A DNA stretch of 62,630 nucleotides from Pseudoflavonifractor phocaeensis (GCF_021531815.1 NZ_JADYUM010000016.1:1-62630); one strand, 5' to 3'; counted from the first letter of the stretch, positions 16,744-25,262 are shown. Made by a program: numbers and translations. Notes: generated by a model not told the origin, from the sequence alone.

Positions 16744-17628
16744 ATGGACCTTTATACCATGCGCTATGTGCTGGCGGTGGCGGAGCACGAAAACTTTTCC
16801 CTGGCCGCCCAGGCCTGCCATGTGGGCCAGCCCGCCCTATCCCAGCAGATCTCCAAGCTGGAGAAGGAGCTGGGTGTGGCCCTCTTTTACCGCAACTCCC
16901 GGGGCGCGACCCTGACAGAGGCGGGCCGGGAGTTCGTCCACCGGGCCCAGGAGATCATTCAGCGCTCCGAGGCCCTGGAGAGCGAGATGTCCTTTTACGC
17001 CGGACTGCGCCGGGGCACCCTGAACCTGGGCATCATCACCAGTCTACAATGTATCGACTTCGGCGGCCTGCTCTCCGCCTTCTGCGGCAGCTACCCGGAC
17101 ATCTCGGTGAACATCGTCCAGGGAGGGACCCACAACCTGGTTCAGCAGCTGGTGGATCGGAAGATCGACGCGGCCTTTCTGAACCGCCCCCCCTCCGGCC
17201 TGCCGGGCAGCGTGGAATTTGCCAAGCTGGGGGAGGACACCTACCATCTGGCGGTCCCCGACAACCACCCCCTGGCCAAGCGGGACCGGGTCAGTCTGGC
17301 GGAGCTGAAGGACGAACACTTCATCTTCCACCAGACGGGGCAAGTGGCCTCCGAGCTGTGCCTGCGGGCCTGCCGGGAGGCGGGCTTCGAACCCAACATC
17401 GTCTGCCGCTCCGGAAGTCCCACCACCGGACTGTACATGGTCCAGGGCGGGCTGGGCATCGCCCTGTTCCCCGCGGAGGAATTCCAGGCCCGGACCTTGG
17501 ACGGCGTGGTGGAGCTGCAGCTGGAGGAGACCATCCGGAAGGAAGTGGGCGTGGCCTGGCGGAAGGACGCCGCCTCCTCCCTGGTGGACGCCACAGTGCA
17601 GTTCTCCCGGGAATGGTGCGACGGCTGA
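16744..17628 (+). CDS. LysR-family regulator of the transketolase/TPP-enzyme regulon
   Basis: 294 aa. N-terminal helix-turn-helix MDLYTMRYVLAVAEHENF and AQACHVGQPALSQQISKLEKELGVALFYR, then the effector domain with VRSGSPTT-like ligand loop. RBS AGGAGGGAG before ATG 16744. It is divergent from split transketolase 1 and lies between two split-transketolase operons. Three identical promoter/operator modules nearby (16578-16645, 19529-19596, 19611-19678) make it the probable activator of all three operons. Confidence 0.9.
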   Translation: MDLYTMRYVLAVAEHENFSLAAQACHVGQPALSQQISKLEKELGVALFYRNSRGATLTEAGREFVHRAQEIIQRSEALESEMSFYAGLRRGTLNLGIITSLQCIDFGGLLSAFCGSYPDISVNIVQGGTHNLVQQLVDRKIDAAFLNRPPSGLPGSVEFAKLGEDTYHLAVPDNHPLAKRDRVSLAELKDEHFIFHQTGQVASELCLRACREAGFEPNIVCRSGSPTTGLYMVQGGLGIALFPAEEFQARTLDGVVELQLEETIRKEVGVAWRKDAASSLVDATVQFSREWCDG

Positions 17629-17640
17629 GAAAACAATCAA

Positions 17641-17676
17641 AGACGGGCCGCCTGGCAAATGCCAGGCGGCCCGTCT
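17641..17676. terminator. Bidirectional terminator
   Basis: 16-bp stem AGACGGGCCGCCTGGC, AAAT loop, followed by GTTTCTGT; between convergent LysR and transketolase-2 genes. Confidence 0.85.
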
Positions 17677-17701
17677 GTTTCTGTATCAGGCGGTACGGCG
17701 G

Positions 17702-18646
17702 TCACTGGGCCAGGAAGTCCCGGGCCACCTCCACGATGTGCCCGGCGGACAGGCCGAACTCCCGCAGCAGCTCCCCGCCGGGGCCGGAGTGTCCGAACAC
17801 GTCGTTGACGCCAATGCGGCGGATGGGGGTGGGGCACTTCTCCCCCAGCAGGGCGCTGACGGCCTCCCCCAGACCGCCGATGACGGAGTGCTCCTCGCAG
17901 GTGATGACCCTGCCGCACTCCCGGGCGGCCTGAATGACCAGTTCCTCGTCCAGAGGCTTGATGGAGGCCATATTGACGATCCGGGCGCTGATGCCCAGCT
18001 CCTTCAGGGCGCCCCAGGCCTCCACGGCCTCGGCGGTCATCAGGCCGGTGGCGATGATGGCCACGTCGGTGCCCTCCCGGAGCACCTCGCCCTTGCCGAT
18101 CTGGAAGGAGTAGCCCTCCTCCTGGTGGATGACGGGGACGGCCAGCCGCCCGAAGCGCAGGTACACCGGGCCCTGGTGCTCATAGGCGGCCTTGACGGCG
18201 GCCCGGGCCTCCACGTCGTCGGCGGGGCACAGGACCACCATGCCGGGGATGGTGCGCATGAGGGCGAAGTCCTCGCAGCACTGGTGGGACGCCCCGTCCT
18301 CCCCCACGGACAGGCCTCCGTGGGTGGCCCCGATCTTCACGTTCAGGTGGGGGTAGCCGATGGAGTTGCGCACCTGCTCATAGGCCCGGCCGGCGGCGAA
18401 CATGGCGAAGCTGGAGGCGAAAGGCACCAGCCCCATAGCGGCGGCCCCGGCGGCGGCACACATCATGTCCGCCTCGGCGATGCCGCAGTCGAAGTGGCGG
18501 TCCGGGAACTCCTTTTTGAACATGCTGGTCTTGGTGGCGGCGGACAGGTCCGCGTCGAAGACCACCAGGTCCGTGTGCTCCCGGCCCAGCTGGACCAGGG
18601 CGGCGCCGTAGCTGTCCCGGGTGGCGATTTTCTTCACTTCTGCCAT
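17702..18646 (-). CDS. Split transketolase 2, C-terminal subunit
   Basis: 314 aa. Catalytic Glu in CGIAEADM (canonical form GIAEQNM, so the two residues after Glu differ). Pyrimidine-binding and C-terminal domains are otherwise complete (GATHGGLSVGEDGASHQ). One base separates it from the N subunit (TAACATG). It ends at the terminator shared with LysR. Partner of the pair below; a paralogue of 14477-15418 with clear divergence, suggesting a different ketol donor or acceptor. Confidence 0.92.
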   Translation of the reverse strand: MAEVKKIATRDSYGAALVQLGREHTDLVVFDADLSAATKTSMFKKEFPDRHFDCGIAEADMMCAAAGAAAMGLVPFASSFAMFAAGRAYEQVRNSIGYPHLNVKIGATHGGLSVGEDGASHQCCEDFALMRTIPGMVVLCPADDVEARAAVKAAYEHQGPVYLRFGRLAVPVIHQEEGYSFQIGKGEVLREGTDVAIIATGLMTAEAVEAWGALKELGISARIVNMASIKPLDEELVIQAARECGRVITCEEHSVIGGLGEAVSALLGEKCPTPIRRIGVNDVFGHSGPGGELLREFGLSAGHIVEVARDFLAQ

Positions 18647-18647
18647 G

Positions 18648-19493
18648 TTACATCCCCTCCAATTCCGCCAGACGGGCCTTCAGCTCCGCCATGGCCTGCT
18701 CATATTCCTGGTCGTTGGGGGCCTTGCCGTGCCAGCCGGCCAGGTCCTCCATAAAGGAGACTCCCTTGCCCTTGGTGGTGGACATGATGATGGCAAAGGG
18801 GACCCCCTTTGTCTCCCGGGCCTGGGCAAAGGCCGCCTCCATTTGGCCGAAGTCGTGGCCGTCGATCTCCGCCACTTCAAATCCAAAGGAGCGCAGCTTC
18901 TCCGGGATGGGGTAGGGACTCATGACCTCCTCCACCGGGCCGTCGATCTGCAGATGGTTGTTGTCGATGATGACGCACAGGTTGTCCAGCTTATAGTGGT
19001 GGGCGAACATGAAGGCCTCCCAGGGCTGGCCCTCCTGGATCTCGCCGTCCCCCAGCAGGGTATAGACCCGGCAGGGGTTGCCCAGGTGCTTGGCGGCCAG
19101 GGCCATGCCGCAGGCGGCGGAGACCCCCTGGCCCAGTGAGCCGGTGGACATGTCCACGCCGGGGGTGGTGTTCATGTTGGGGTGGCCCTGGAGGTGGCTG
19201 CCGACGTGCCGCAGGGTGAGCAGGTCCTCCTGGGGGAAGAAGCCCCGGAGGGCCAGGGCGGCGTACAGGCCGGGGGCGGTGTGGCCCTTGGACAGGACGA
19301 AGCGGTCCCGGTCCTCCTGTTTGGGATCGGCGGGGTCCACATTCAGCTCTTTAAAATAGAGGTAGGTGAACAGGTCGGCGGCGGACAGGCTCCCGCCGGG
19401 GTTGCCGGAGCGGGCGGCGTGGGTGGCCGTCAGGATGCCCATGCGCACCTTGCAGGCGGTGATGGCGAGAGTTTTCTTCTGGGCGTCTGTCAT
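18648..19493 (-). CDS. Split transketolase 2, N-terminal subunit
   Basis: 281 aa. Diphosphate domain with SKGHTAPG and GDGEIQEGQPWEA. The motif normally read SGHPG is SGNPG here (AAC codon), replacing a histidine that in characterised transketolases contacts substrate or cofactor. Start ATG 19493 with AGGAG upstream, 36 bp from the -10 of its own LysR-type promoter. Short two-gene operon. Confidence 0.92.
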   Translation of the reverse strand: MTDAQKKTLAITACKVRMGILTATHAARSGNPGGSLSAADLFTYLYFKELNVDPADPKQEDRDRFVLSKGHTAPGLYAALALRGFFPQEDLLTLRHVGSHLQGHPNMNTTPGVDMSTGSLGQGVSAACGMALAAKHLGNPCRVYTLLGDGEIQEGQPWEAFMFAHHYKLDNLCVIIDNNHLQIDGPVEEVMSPYPIPEKLRSFGFEVAEIDGHDFGQMEAAFAQARETKGVPFAIIMSTTKGKGVSFMEDLAGWHGKAPNDQEYEQAMAELKARLAELEGM

Positions 19494-19528
19494 AGGATCT
19501 CCTTCTTCCTGAAACTAGATTTGTCTCT

Positions 19529-19596
19529 ACCATATCCCCAAGCGGGCGCAATGTCCAATTCTTTTCTGTGAACCTCGTTATCACAAAAAATGATAG
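19529..19596 (-). promoter_or_regulatory. LysR-type promoter of transketolase-2 operon (copy 2)
   Basis: Reading leftward: TATCA-N7-TGATA (19579-19595), TTCACA, -35 TTGGAC (19553-19558), 18-bp spacer, -10 TATGGT (19529-19534). Same spacings as copies 1 and 3. Confidence 0.75.
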
Positions 19597-19610
19597 CGCA
19601 AGCGGTCGTA

Positions 19611-19678
19611 TCATCATTTTTTCTGATAATAGCCTTCACAAATGAGAATTGGACTTTTGTGTGGCCGGGTAGTATGGT
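19611..19678 (+). promoter_or_regulatory. LysR-type promoter of TPP-enzyme operon (copy 3)
   Basis: Reading rightward on the plus strand: box 19612-19628 (TATCA-N7-TGATG on the minus strand, one arm mismatch), TTCACA, -35 TTGGAC (19649-19654), 18-bp spacer, -10 TATGGT (19673-19678). Copies 2 and 3 lie back to back with boxes 16 bp apart, so one regulator cluster could serve both operons. Confidence 0.75.
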
Positions 19679-19766
19679 AATGCCATAAGGGACGGACCCC
19701 AGGCATCCAGTGCATACGCGGCAGGGGACCGTTACATCCAAAAATGAAAAACGGAGGAAAACGATC

Positions 19767-21599
19767 ATGAGCGAGAAACTTGTTTCCGACCTGCTGGTCG
19801 ACTACCTGGAGCGCCGCGGCGTCACCAAACTGTTTGGCCTGTGCGGTCACACGGTCATTGGTATGCTGGACGCCCTGTCCCGCAGCAAAAAGATCGAGTA
19901 CATCGGCACCCGCCACGAGGCCATCGCCTCCACCGCCGCCGACGGCTACGCCCGCATCACCCACAAGGCTGCGGTGGTCATGTGCCACCTGGGCCCCGGT
20001 CTGACCAACGTCATCACCGGCGTGGCCAACGCCTCTCTGGACTCCATCCCCATGGTGGTCATCGCCGGCGACGTGCCCAGCTACTACTTCGGCAAGCATC
20101 CCCACCAGGAGGTCAATATGCACGGCGACGCCACCCAGTACCGCCTGCTGGAGCCCGTCTGCAAGCGGGTCTGGCGCGTGGATGATGTGGAGGCTCTGCC
20201 TGAGATCCTGGACAAGGCCTTCCGTCTGGCCGAGTCCGGCCGCCCCGGTCCCGTGGCCATCGACGTGCCCATGGACATGTTCTCCCGCACCATGGAGGAG
20301 GACCTGTGGGCCCGCACCTATAAGGACAGCCCCGTGACCGTCCGGCCCGGCCTGGCCCCCGCCGCCGCCAAGGCCATCGCCGAGAAGCTGGTCAACGCCA
20401 AGAATCCGGTTCTCCACGCCGGCGGCGGCATCCTGCTCTCCCAGGCCTCCGCGGAGCTGGCCGCGCTGGCTGAGTTCCTGGACATCCCCGTGTCCCGCAC
20501 CCTGGCCGGCCAGGGCTGCCTGTCCGACCTGCATCCCCTGATGGTGGGCCAGACCGGTTTCTGGGGCCTGGAGTTCACCCACTCCCTGACCACCAACGCC
20601 GACGTGATCCTGGGTCTGGGCACCCGCTTCGGCGAGGCCGACAGCTCCAGCTGGTATCAGGGCGTCACCTTCGATCCCGACAAGACCTCCTTCCTCCAGA
20701 TCGACATCGATCCCAGCGAGATCGGCCGCAACTACCCCGTTGAGATCGGCGCCGTGGGCGACCTGAAGGTGGGTCTGGCCCAGATTTTGGAGGAGGTCAA
20801 GAAGATCTGCCCCAAGGGCAAGAGCAACCCCGAGCTGCGGGCCCAGATCGCCAAGGCCAAGGCCGAGTTCAAGAAGTCCAACGAGGCCATCTCCAACGAC
20901 AGCCGCTTCCCCATGACCCCCCAGCGCATCCTTAAGGACGTGAAGGAAGTCATCCCCGAGGACGCCATCATCTTCACCGACGTGGGCTGGAACAAGAACG
21001 GCGTGGCCCAGGAGTTTGACATCACCATGCCCGGCTCCATCCATCACTCCTCCGGTCTGGCCACCATGGGCTTCGGTCCCGCCGCCGTCCTGGGCGGCAA
21101 GATGGCCGCTCCCGACCGCATCGTGCTGAACCTGACCGGCGACGGCGGCTTCGGCATCAACCCCTCCGTCCTGGCCGCCGCCGTGGAGCACGGCATCGCC
21201 TGCACCTGGGTGGTCATGAACAACTCCGCCTTCGGCACCATCGCCGGCCTGGAGAACGCCAACTATCAGACCAAATTCGGCACCGTCTTCTATGACTCCA
21301 AGGGCAACCGCTACACTCCCCACTGGGCTGAGGTGGCCAAGGCCTACGGCGTGGATTCCATCTGCATCTCCTCCGCCGACGAGTTCAAGCCCGCCCTGGA
21401 GAAGGCCATTGAGGCCAACAAGGAAGGCCGCCCCTTCCTGGTGGAGGCCCCAATGGAGAACATCGTGGTGCCCACCCCCGGCTGCTGGAACATCAACGAC
21501 ATCTACAGCCCCAACGAGCTGGTCAAGGAAGGCAAGCTGGTCAAGAAAGAGAACGGCCGCTATGTCGCCCCCAGCCACGCCAAGTCCCACAACGCCTGA
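19767..21599 (+). CDS. TPP-dependent enzyme of the acetolactate synthase family
   Basis: 610 aa from ATG 19767 (GGAGG ten bases upstream). Three-domain plan: pyrimidine domain with catalytic Glu in GTRHEAIASTAADGYAR (about residues 45-61), central domain with the FGEADSSSWYQG loop, and diphosphate domain with GDGGFGINPS and the metal-binding N of MNNSAFGT. The retained Glu excludes glyoxylate carboligase. The protein is not a recognisable IlvB, IolD or Xsc, so the 2-oxo acid or acyloin substrate is unknown. It shares a LysR-type promoter with two transketolases and is followed by an isomerase. It may cleave or build an acyloin in that pathway. Confidence 0.85.
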   Translation: MSEKLVSDLLVDYLERRGVTKLFGLCGHTVIGMLDALSRSKKIEYIGTRHEAIASTAADGYARITHKAAVVMCHLGPGLTNVITGVANASLDSIPMVVIAGDVPSYYFGKHPHQEVNMHGDATQYRLLEPVCKRVWRVDDVEALPEILDKAFRLAESGRPGPVAIDVPMDMFSRTMEEDLWARTYKDSPVTVRPGLAPAAAKAIAEKLVNAKNPVLHAGGGILLSQASAELAALAEFLDIPVSRTLAGQGCLSDLHPLMVGQTGFWGLEFTHSLTTNADVILGLGTRFGEADSSSWYQGVTFDPDKTSFLQIDIDPSEIGRNYPVEIGAVGDLKVGLAQILEEVKKICPKGKSNPELRAQIAKAKAEFKKSNEAISNDSRFPMTPQRILKDVKEVIPEDAIIFTDVGWNKNGVAQEFDITMPGSIHHSSGLATMGFGPAAVLGGKMAAPDRIVLNLTGDGGFGINPSVLAAAVEHGIACTWVVMNNSAFGTIAGLENANYQTKFGTVFYDSKGNRYTPHWAEVAKAYGVDSICISSADEFKPALEKAIEANKEGRPFLVEAPMENIVVPTPGCWNINDIYSPNELVKEGKLVKKENGRYVAPSHAKSHNA

Positions 21600-21620
21600 T
21601 AAAACCTTTTTGCTCCTTCC

Positions 21621-21660
21621 GGCAAAAGGGCTGCCCACTCCACTGGGCAGCCCTTTTGCC
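21621..21660 (+). terminator. Hairpin between TPP enzyme and isomerase
   Basis: 17-bp stem GGCAAAAGGGCTGCCCA with a 6-nt loop, no T run after it. Could be an intra-operon attenuating or stabilising hairpin; the downstream gene starts 45 bp later without an obvious promoter. Confidence 0.55.
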
Positions 21661-21704
21661 AAACCGCGGGAACAGAAACGATTTTACGGAGAGGAGTGCC
21701 CACC

Positions 21705-22544
21705 ATGGCAAGGAAGTTTTCGTTGGCCTATCTGACCATTCCCGGGACCGATCCCGTGGAACAGATCCGCATCGCCCGGTCCTGCGGGTATGACAGCGTC
21801 AGTCTGCGGACCATCCCCATGCACCTGCCCGGCGAGCCGGAATTCCTGCTGCACCAGGACGCGGACCTGTTCCGCGCGGTACAGGAAGCCCTGGAGGAGT
21901 ACGGCATGCCGCTGCTGGACATTGAACTGGCCCGGGTACGGCCCGACCTGGATATTGAGGAGTACGAGCCCGCCTTCGAGGCGGCGGCCCGCCTGGGGGC
22001 CACCGATGTGCTGGGCAGCGTCTGGACCCGGGACCGCTCCTACTACACCCAGCAGGTGGGGCGGATCGCGGAGATGGCCGGGCAGTACGGCCTGAGCTAT
22101 AACGTGGAGCCCCTGCCCTGGGCCGGGGTGCGCAATCTTCAGGAAGGGGTCACCCTGGTGGACGCGGTGGGCGCGGACAACCTCTACGTCATGGTGGACA
22201 CCCTCCACATCGGCCGGGCCGGCGTGACGGCGGAGGAACTGGCCCGCACGGATGGGAAGTATTTCCACTTCATCCACCTGGCCGACGGCCCCGCCGGACC
22301 GGACGGCGACCCGGTGCTGGACAACATCCGGGACGAACTGATGGTCCACACCGCCCGGGAGGGCCGCCTCTACCCCGGCGAGGGCGTGATGGACATCGCC
22401 GGATTCATCGGGGCCATGCCCCGGGAACTGCCCGTCTCCATCGAGCTGCCCAACCTGAAACGGCTGGAGGAGCTGGGGGCCGAGGGCCACGCCCGCCGCT
22501 GCCTGGAGACTGCCAAAGCGTATTTCCAGCGCCACAGCCTCTGA
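21705..22544 (+). CDS. Sugar phosphate isomerase/epimerase (TIM barrel)
   Basis: 279 aa from ATG 21705, chosen because GGAGAGGAG ends nine bases upstream; a GTG at 21696 overlaps that site. Xylose-isomerase-like fold with metal ligands visible as NVEPLPW, VDTLH, HLADGP and SIELPN. Similar in kind to the frameshifted isomerase at 12851-13662, and both belong to the putative LysR regulon. Substrate unknown. Confidence 0.85.
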   Translation: MARKFSLAYLTIPGTDPVEQIRIARSCGYDSVSLRTIPMHLPGEPEFLLHQDADLFRAVQEALEEYGMPLLDIELARVRPDLDIEEYEPAFEAAARLGATDVLGSVWTRDRSYYTQQVGRIAEMAGQYGLSYNVEPLPWAGVRNLQEGVTLVDAVGADNLYVMVDTLHIGRAGVTAEELARTDGKYFHFIHLADGPAGPDGDPVLDNIRDELMVHTAREGRLYPGEGVMDIAGFIGAMPRELPVSIELPNLKRLEELGAEGHARRCLETAKAYFQRHSL

Positions 22545-22649
22545 ATGTTTCTGTCCGCCGCCGCGCCCCGAACGTTTTCCTGAAAAAGACGTGCCCAGCG
22601 GCATGCCCGTCTTCTCTATATCCCCCGCGTCCGTCTTCCTGTGCGCCAT

Positions 22650-22687
22650 AAAAACGGTCTGAAATCTCACGATTTCAGACCGTTTTT
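22650..22687. terminator. Bidirectional terminator
   Basis: 17-bp stem AAAAACGGTCTGAAATC with TCAC loop and terminal T run, between the convergent isomerase and ROK genes. The rest of 22545-22727 shows nothing else. Confidence 0.88.
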
Positions 22688-22727
22688 CATGCATATTCCA
22701 TGTTCCGCAGCTTCGCTGCGTCCCCGG

Positions 22728-23891
22728 TCACACGGAGGCCAGAAACTGCTCCACCAGGGTGATAGCCGCGCCCAGCTTCGCCGATTTGCTCCCCGTCCGG
22801 CTGATATGGAAGGCAAAGTCCGGCGTCTCGAAGGCGCACTGCTCCTTCACATATTTGGTCAGCAGCTCAATATCGGCTTCATTCATGAACTGGATCAGAA
22901 AGCCGCCGAGAATAAAATCCACATCAGCGATCATACGAATATTATCGACGGCGATGGCCAGATGGCGCAGATAATTGCGCCACAGCTTGTTGCACCGGGG
23001 ATCTCCCCCGTGGACCCGCTCGAAAAATTCCGGCAGCTCCATATGGGCGGCATTTTTCAGACTGTCGGCGGAACAGTAGGTCTCAATGCACCCCTGTTTG
23101 CCGCAGTAGCAGGTGGGGCCGTCGGGAGAGAGGCACATGTGCTCGATGATTCCGCCGCTCAGCTCCCGGCCCCTTAAAATATGGTTGTTCAAGATCAGAA
23201 CGCCGCCAAAATTCCGATTTAGCGCCAGATACACCGCGTTCTCGATCCCGGAGTTGTACCAGATCTCCGCCAGGGCCGCGGCCTCGGTGTCATGGATCAG
23301 ATGGCATGGCAGCTCGATGTGCCGCTGGTACGTTTCCCGCTTGGCTCCGGTACAGTGGAGGATCTCGGAAAAGGTGATGGTCTCCCCGTCGGAGGACACA
23401 AGACCCTGGATGGTGATACAGACGCCCAAAATGTTTTCCGTGGGGTAGTTCAGGGCATGCGTGAAGGCGTTGATCCAATTTCCCAGCTGCTGGTAGTAGG
23501 GCTCTGTGTTGGAAAACCGGAGGGCCAGCTCATCCTCCTTCAACACCGTGCCGTAGAGGTCCAGGGCGGCGATCTGGACGGACTCCTTTAAAATCTCCAC
23601 GCCGATGGAGATACGCGCCAGCGCGTTGCAGCGAATGATTTGGGGCTTGCGCCCCCCTGTGGATTCATACTCCCCCCGCTTTTCCACCAGACCGGCGTCA
23701 ATGAAATCCGAAAGATGCTGCGTCACGGTGGGCAGGCTCAGTTCCAGCGCTTTGGAGATGGCCACCTTGGAGGTGAGCTTCGTCTCATAGATATAGTCGT
23801 AAACCTTTTTGTGATTGATTTTTTTCAACTCGATGGGCGTCAGCCTGTCACGGCCGGAAAGGATCGTCTCCTGCTTTGTGTCACCTCTCAT
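22728..23891 (-). CDS. ROK-family transcriptional repressor
   Basis: 387 aa. Winged helix at the N terminus (TSKVAISKALELSLPTVTQHLSDFIDAGLVEKRG), then a sugar-kinase-like ROK domain with the zinc motif CYCGKQGCIETYCS. RBS GGGGGTG before ATG 23891. Divergent from the eight-gene Tct/catabolic operon and therefore its likely repressor, released by a sugar or phosphosugar. Several TTGGAA-type inverted repeats lie in the 218-bp intergenic region. Confidence 0.9.
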   Translation of the reverse strand: MRGDTKQETILSGRDRLTPIELKKINHKKVYDYIYETKLTSKVAISKALELSLPTVTQHLSDFIDAGLVEKRGEYESTGGRKPQIIRCNALARISIGVEILKESVQIAALDLYGTVLKEDELALRFSNTEPYYQQLGNWINAFTHALNYPTENILGVCITIQGLVSSDGETITFSEILHCTGAKRETYQRHIELPCHLIHDTEAAALAEIWYNSGIENAVYLALNRNFGGVLILNNHILRGRELSGGIIEHMCLSPDGPTCYCGKQGCIETYCSADSLKNAAHMELPEFFERVHGGDPRCNKLWRNYLRHLAIAVDNIRMIADVDFILGGFLIQFMNEADIELLTKYVKEQCAFETPDFAFHISRTGSKSAKLGAAITLVEQFLASV

Positions 23892-23954
23892 ACCGCACCC
23901 CCTATCTTCCGCTTATTTCCAAAAGCGGATCGCTTTCTTTATTATACCAGGGGA

Positions 23955-24081
23955 TTCCAAATGTAAAAATTGGAAATATGCACAAAAAAATAATATATTT
24001 TTGACCATAATGGATATTGAAAATCCAATAAAACCGTGATAATATAAAAGCAACTTTTGGAAAGTAACTTTCCCAAAGTTG
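23955..24081 (+). promoter_or_regulatory. tct-operon promoter with three candidate ROK operators
   Basis: Promoter TTGAAA (24017-24022), 17-bp spacer, TAATAT (24040-24045). Inverted repeats: TTCCAA-N9-TTGGAA (23955-23975, over the ROK promoter region), TGGAT-N7-ATCCA (24011-24027, over the -35), and a 14-bp arm repeat at 24051-24081 (CAACTTTTGGAAAG, one mismatch) starting at the predicted transcript start. All contain a TTGGA-like half site. Confidence 0.6.
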
Positions 24082-24109
24082 CTTTATAAAAAATGAAAAG
24101 GAGAATGGA

Positions 24110-25171
24110 ATGATGAAAAACGCCAAGAAATTCTTAGCTATGGCACTGGCTCTGTCCATGGTCCTGTCCCTTGCGGCCTGCGGCGGCGGCAGCACCAACA
24201 GCGGTACCCCCGCGGCCAGCGCCGCCGGAAGCGTCGCAGCCTCCTCGGGCGACACCAGCTCCGCTTATCCCAACGATACGATTTCCTTCGTGGTCCCCTA
24301 CGCCGCCGGCGACGGTCTGGACCTGTCCTGCCGCGCCATGCTGGAGAACATCGACCTGCCCGTCAACACCTTGGTGGAAAACATCAGCGGCGGCTCCGGC
24401 ACCATCGGCCTGCAAGACGCCTTCGGCCGCGAGGCTGACGGCTACACCGTGGCCATCCTCTCCAACGGTCCCACCATCGCCCAGCCCCTGCTGAACGACA
24501 CCCTTACTTACACCCTGGAGGACTGGGAAGTGCTGACTTTCATCACCGCCCCCGTTCTGGCGGTCCTGGGCTGCAACAAGTCCCTGGGCATCACCAACAG
24601 CGATGAGATGCGCCAGTTCCTGGAGTCCGGCAAGACCTTCACCGTGGGCGTCCCCTCCATGAGCGGATTCGGCTATGTGGCCGCCGCAGCCATGTTCGGC
24701 CAGATGGGCATTATGGACAACGTCACCTGGGTCTCCTATGACGGCGCGCCAGCCCTGTATCAGGCTTACCTGTCCGGCGAGATCGACTTTGCCACCTTCG
24801 ACGACAACTTCGCCGCCCAGTACGCCGCCGCCGGCGACGACGTCACCGTCGGCGTGGTCATGAACGACACCCGCAGCCAGTACTTCCCCGACGTGGCCGC
24901 CGCCGGCGAGTGGGGCGTGGAAGGTCTGGGCGCCAACATCGGCTTCAAGGCCGCCGCCGTCAAGAAGGGCACCCCCGCCGACGTCTGCGCGTACCTGACC
25001 GAGAAGATCAACGAGGCCGTTGTGTCCGAGGGGTATCAGAACTGGTGCCGGGACAACTACTTCGGCGTCCTCAGCGAGAAAGACATCTACACCGGCGAGG
25101 AAGCCTTCAACATGCTGGTGGAGCTGCGTGAGACGAACCGTACGGTTCTGACCGCCGCTGGCCTGCTGTGA
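24110..25171 (+). CDS. TctC-type solute-binding lipoprotein
   Basis: 353 aa. Lipoprotein signal peptide with lipobox LAAC, then a Ser/Ala linker and a Bug/TctC fold (ISFVVPYAAGDGLDLSCRAM at the ligand loop; GGSGTIGLQDAF). Member of the tripartite tricarboxylate transporter family, whose known ligands are mostly carboxylates. AGGAG precedes ATG 24110 (24113 also possible). First gene of the operon. Confidence 0.9.
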   Translation: MMKNAKKFLAMALALSMVLSLAACGGGSTNSGTPAASAAGSVAASSGDTSSAYPNDTISFVVPYAAGDGLDLSCRAMLENIDLPVNTLVENISGGSGTIGLQDAFGREADGYTVAILSNGPTIAQPLLNDTLTYTLEDWEVLTFITAPVLAVLGCNKSLGITNSDEMRQFLESGKTFTVGVPSMSGFGYVAAAAMFGQMGIMDNVTWVSYDGAPALYQAYLSGEIDFATFDDNFAAQYAAAGDDVTVGVVMNDTRSQYFPDVAAAGEWGVEGLGANIGFKAAAVKKGTPADVCAYLTEKINEAVVSEGYQNWCRDNYFGVLSEKDIYTGEEAFNMLVELRETNRTVLTAAGLL

Positions 25172-25203
25172 TCAGCCCTCTGACCGTCCAACGTAAACAT
25201 GAC

Positions 25204-25241
25204 CGCTTCCGCCGCCGCCCAGCGGCGGGAGCGTTTCTTTT
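25204..25241 (+). terminator. Intra-operon hairpin after tctC
   Basis: 12-bp stem (one G-T pair) CGCTTCCGCCGC / GCGGCGGGAGCG followed by TTTCTTTT. Likely a partial terminator that keeps the binding protein in excess over the membrane subunits. Confidence 0.6.
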
Positions 25242-25262
25242 CCTGACCCGGAGGTTTTGTTT

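Noticed and set aside
19767-21599. Glyoxylate carboligase, IolD or sulfoacetaldehyde acetyltransferase (Xsc)
   Set aside because: Catalytic Glu is present (not Gcl), and I could not find specific IolD or Xsc motifs; naming it would be a guess.
19614-21662. 682-codon minus-strand frame opposite the TPP enzyme
   Set aside because: Shadow frame with repetitive Gly/Val/Leu/Ala composition; the plus-strand protein has full TPP-enzyme motifs.
12123-22544. Sulfoquinovose sulfo-TK pathway
   Set aside because: Transketolases and isomerases fit loosely, but no sulfoquinovosidase, sulfonate exporter or sulfolactaldehyde-type enzyme is seen.
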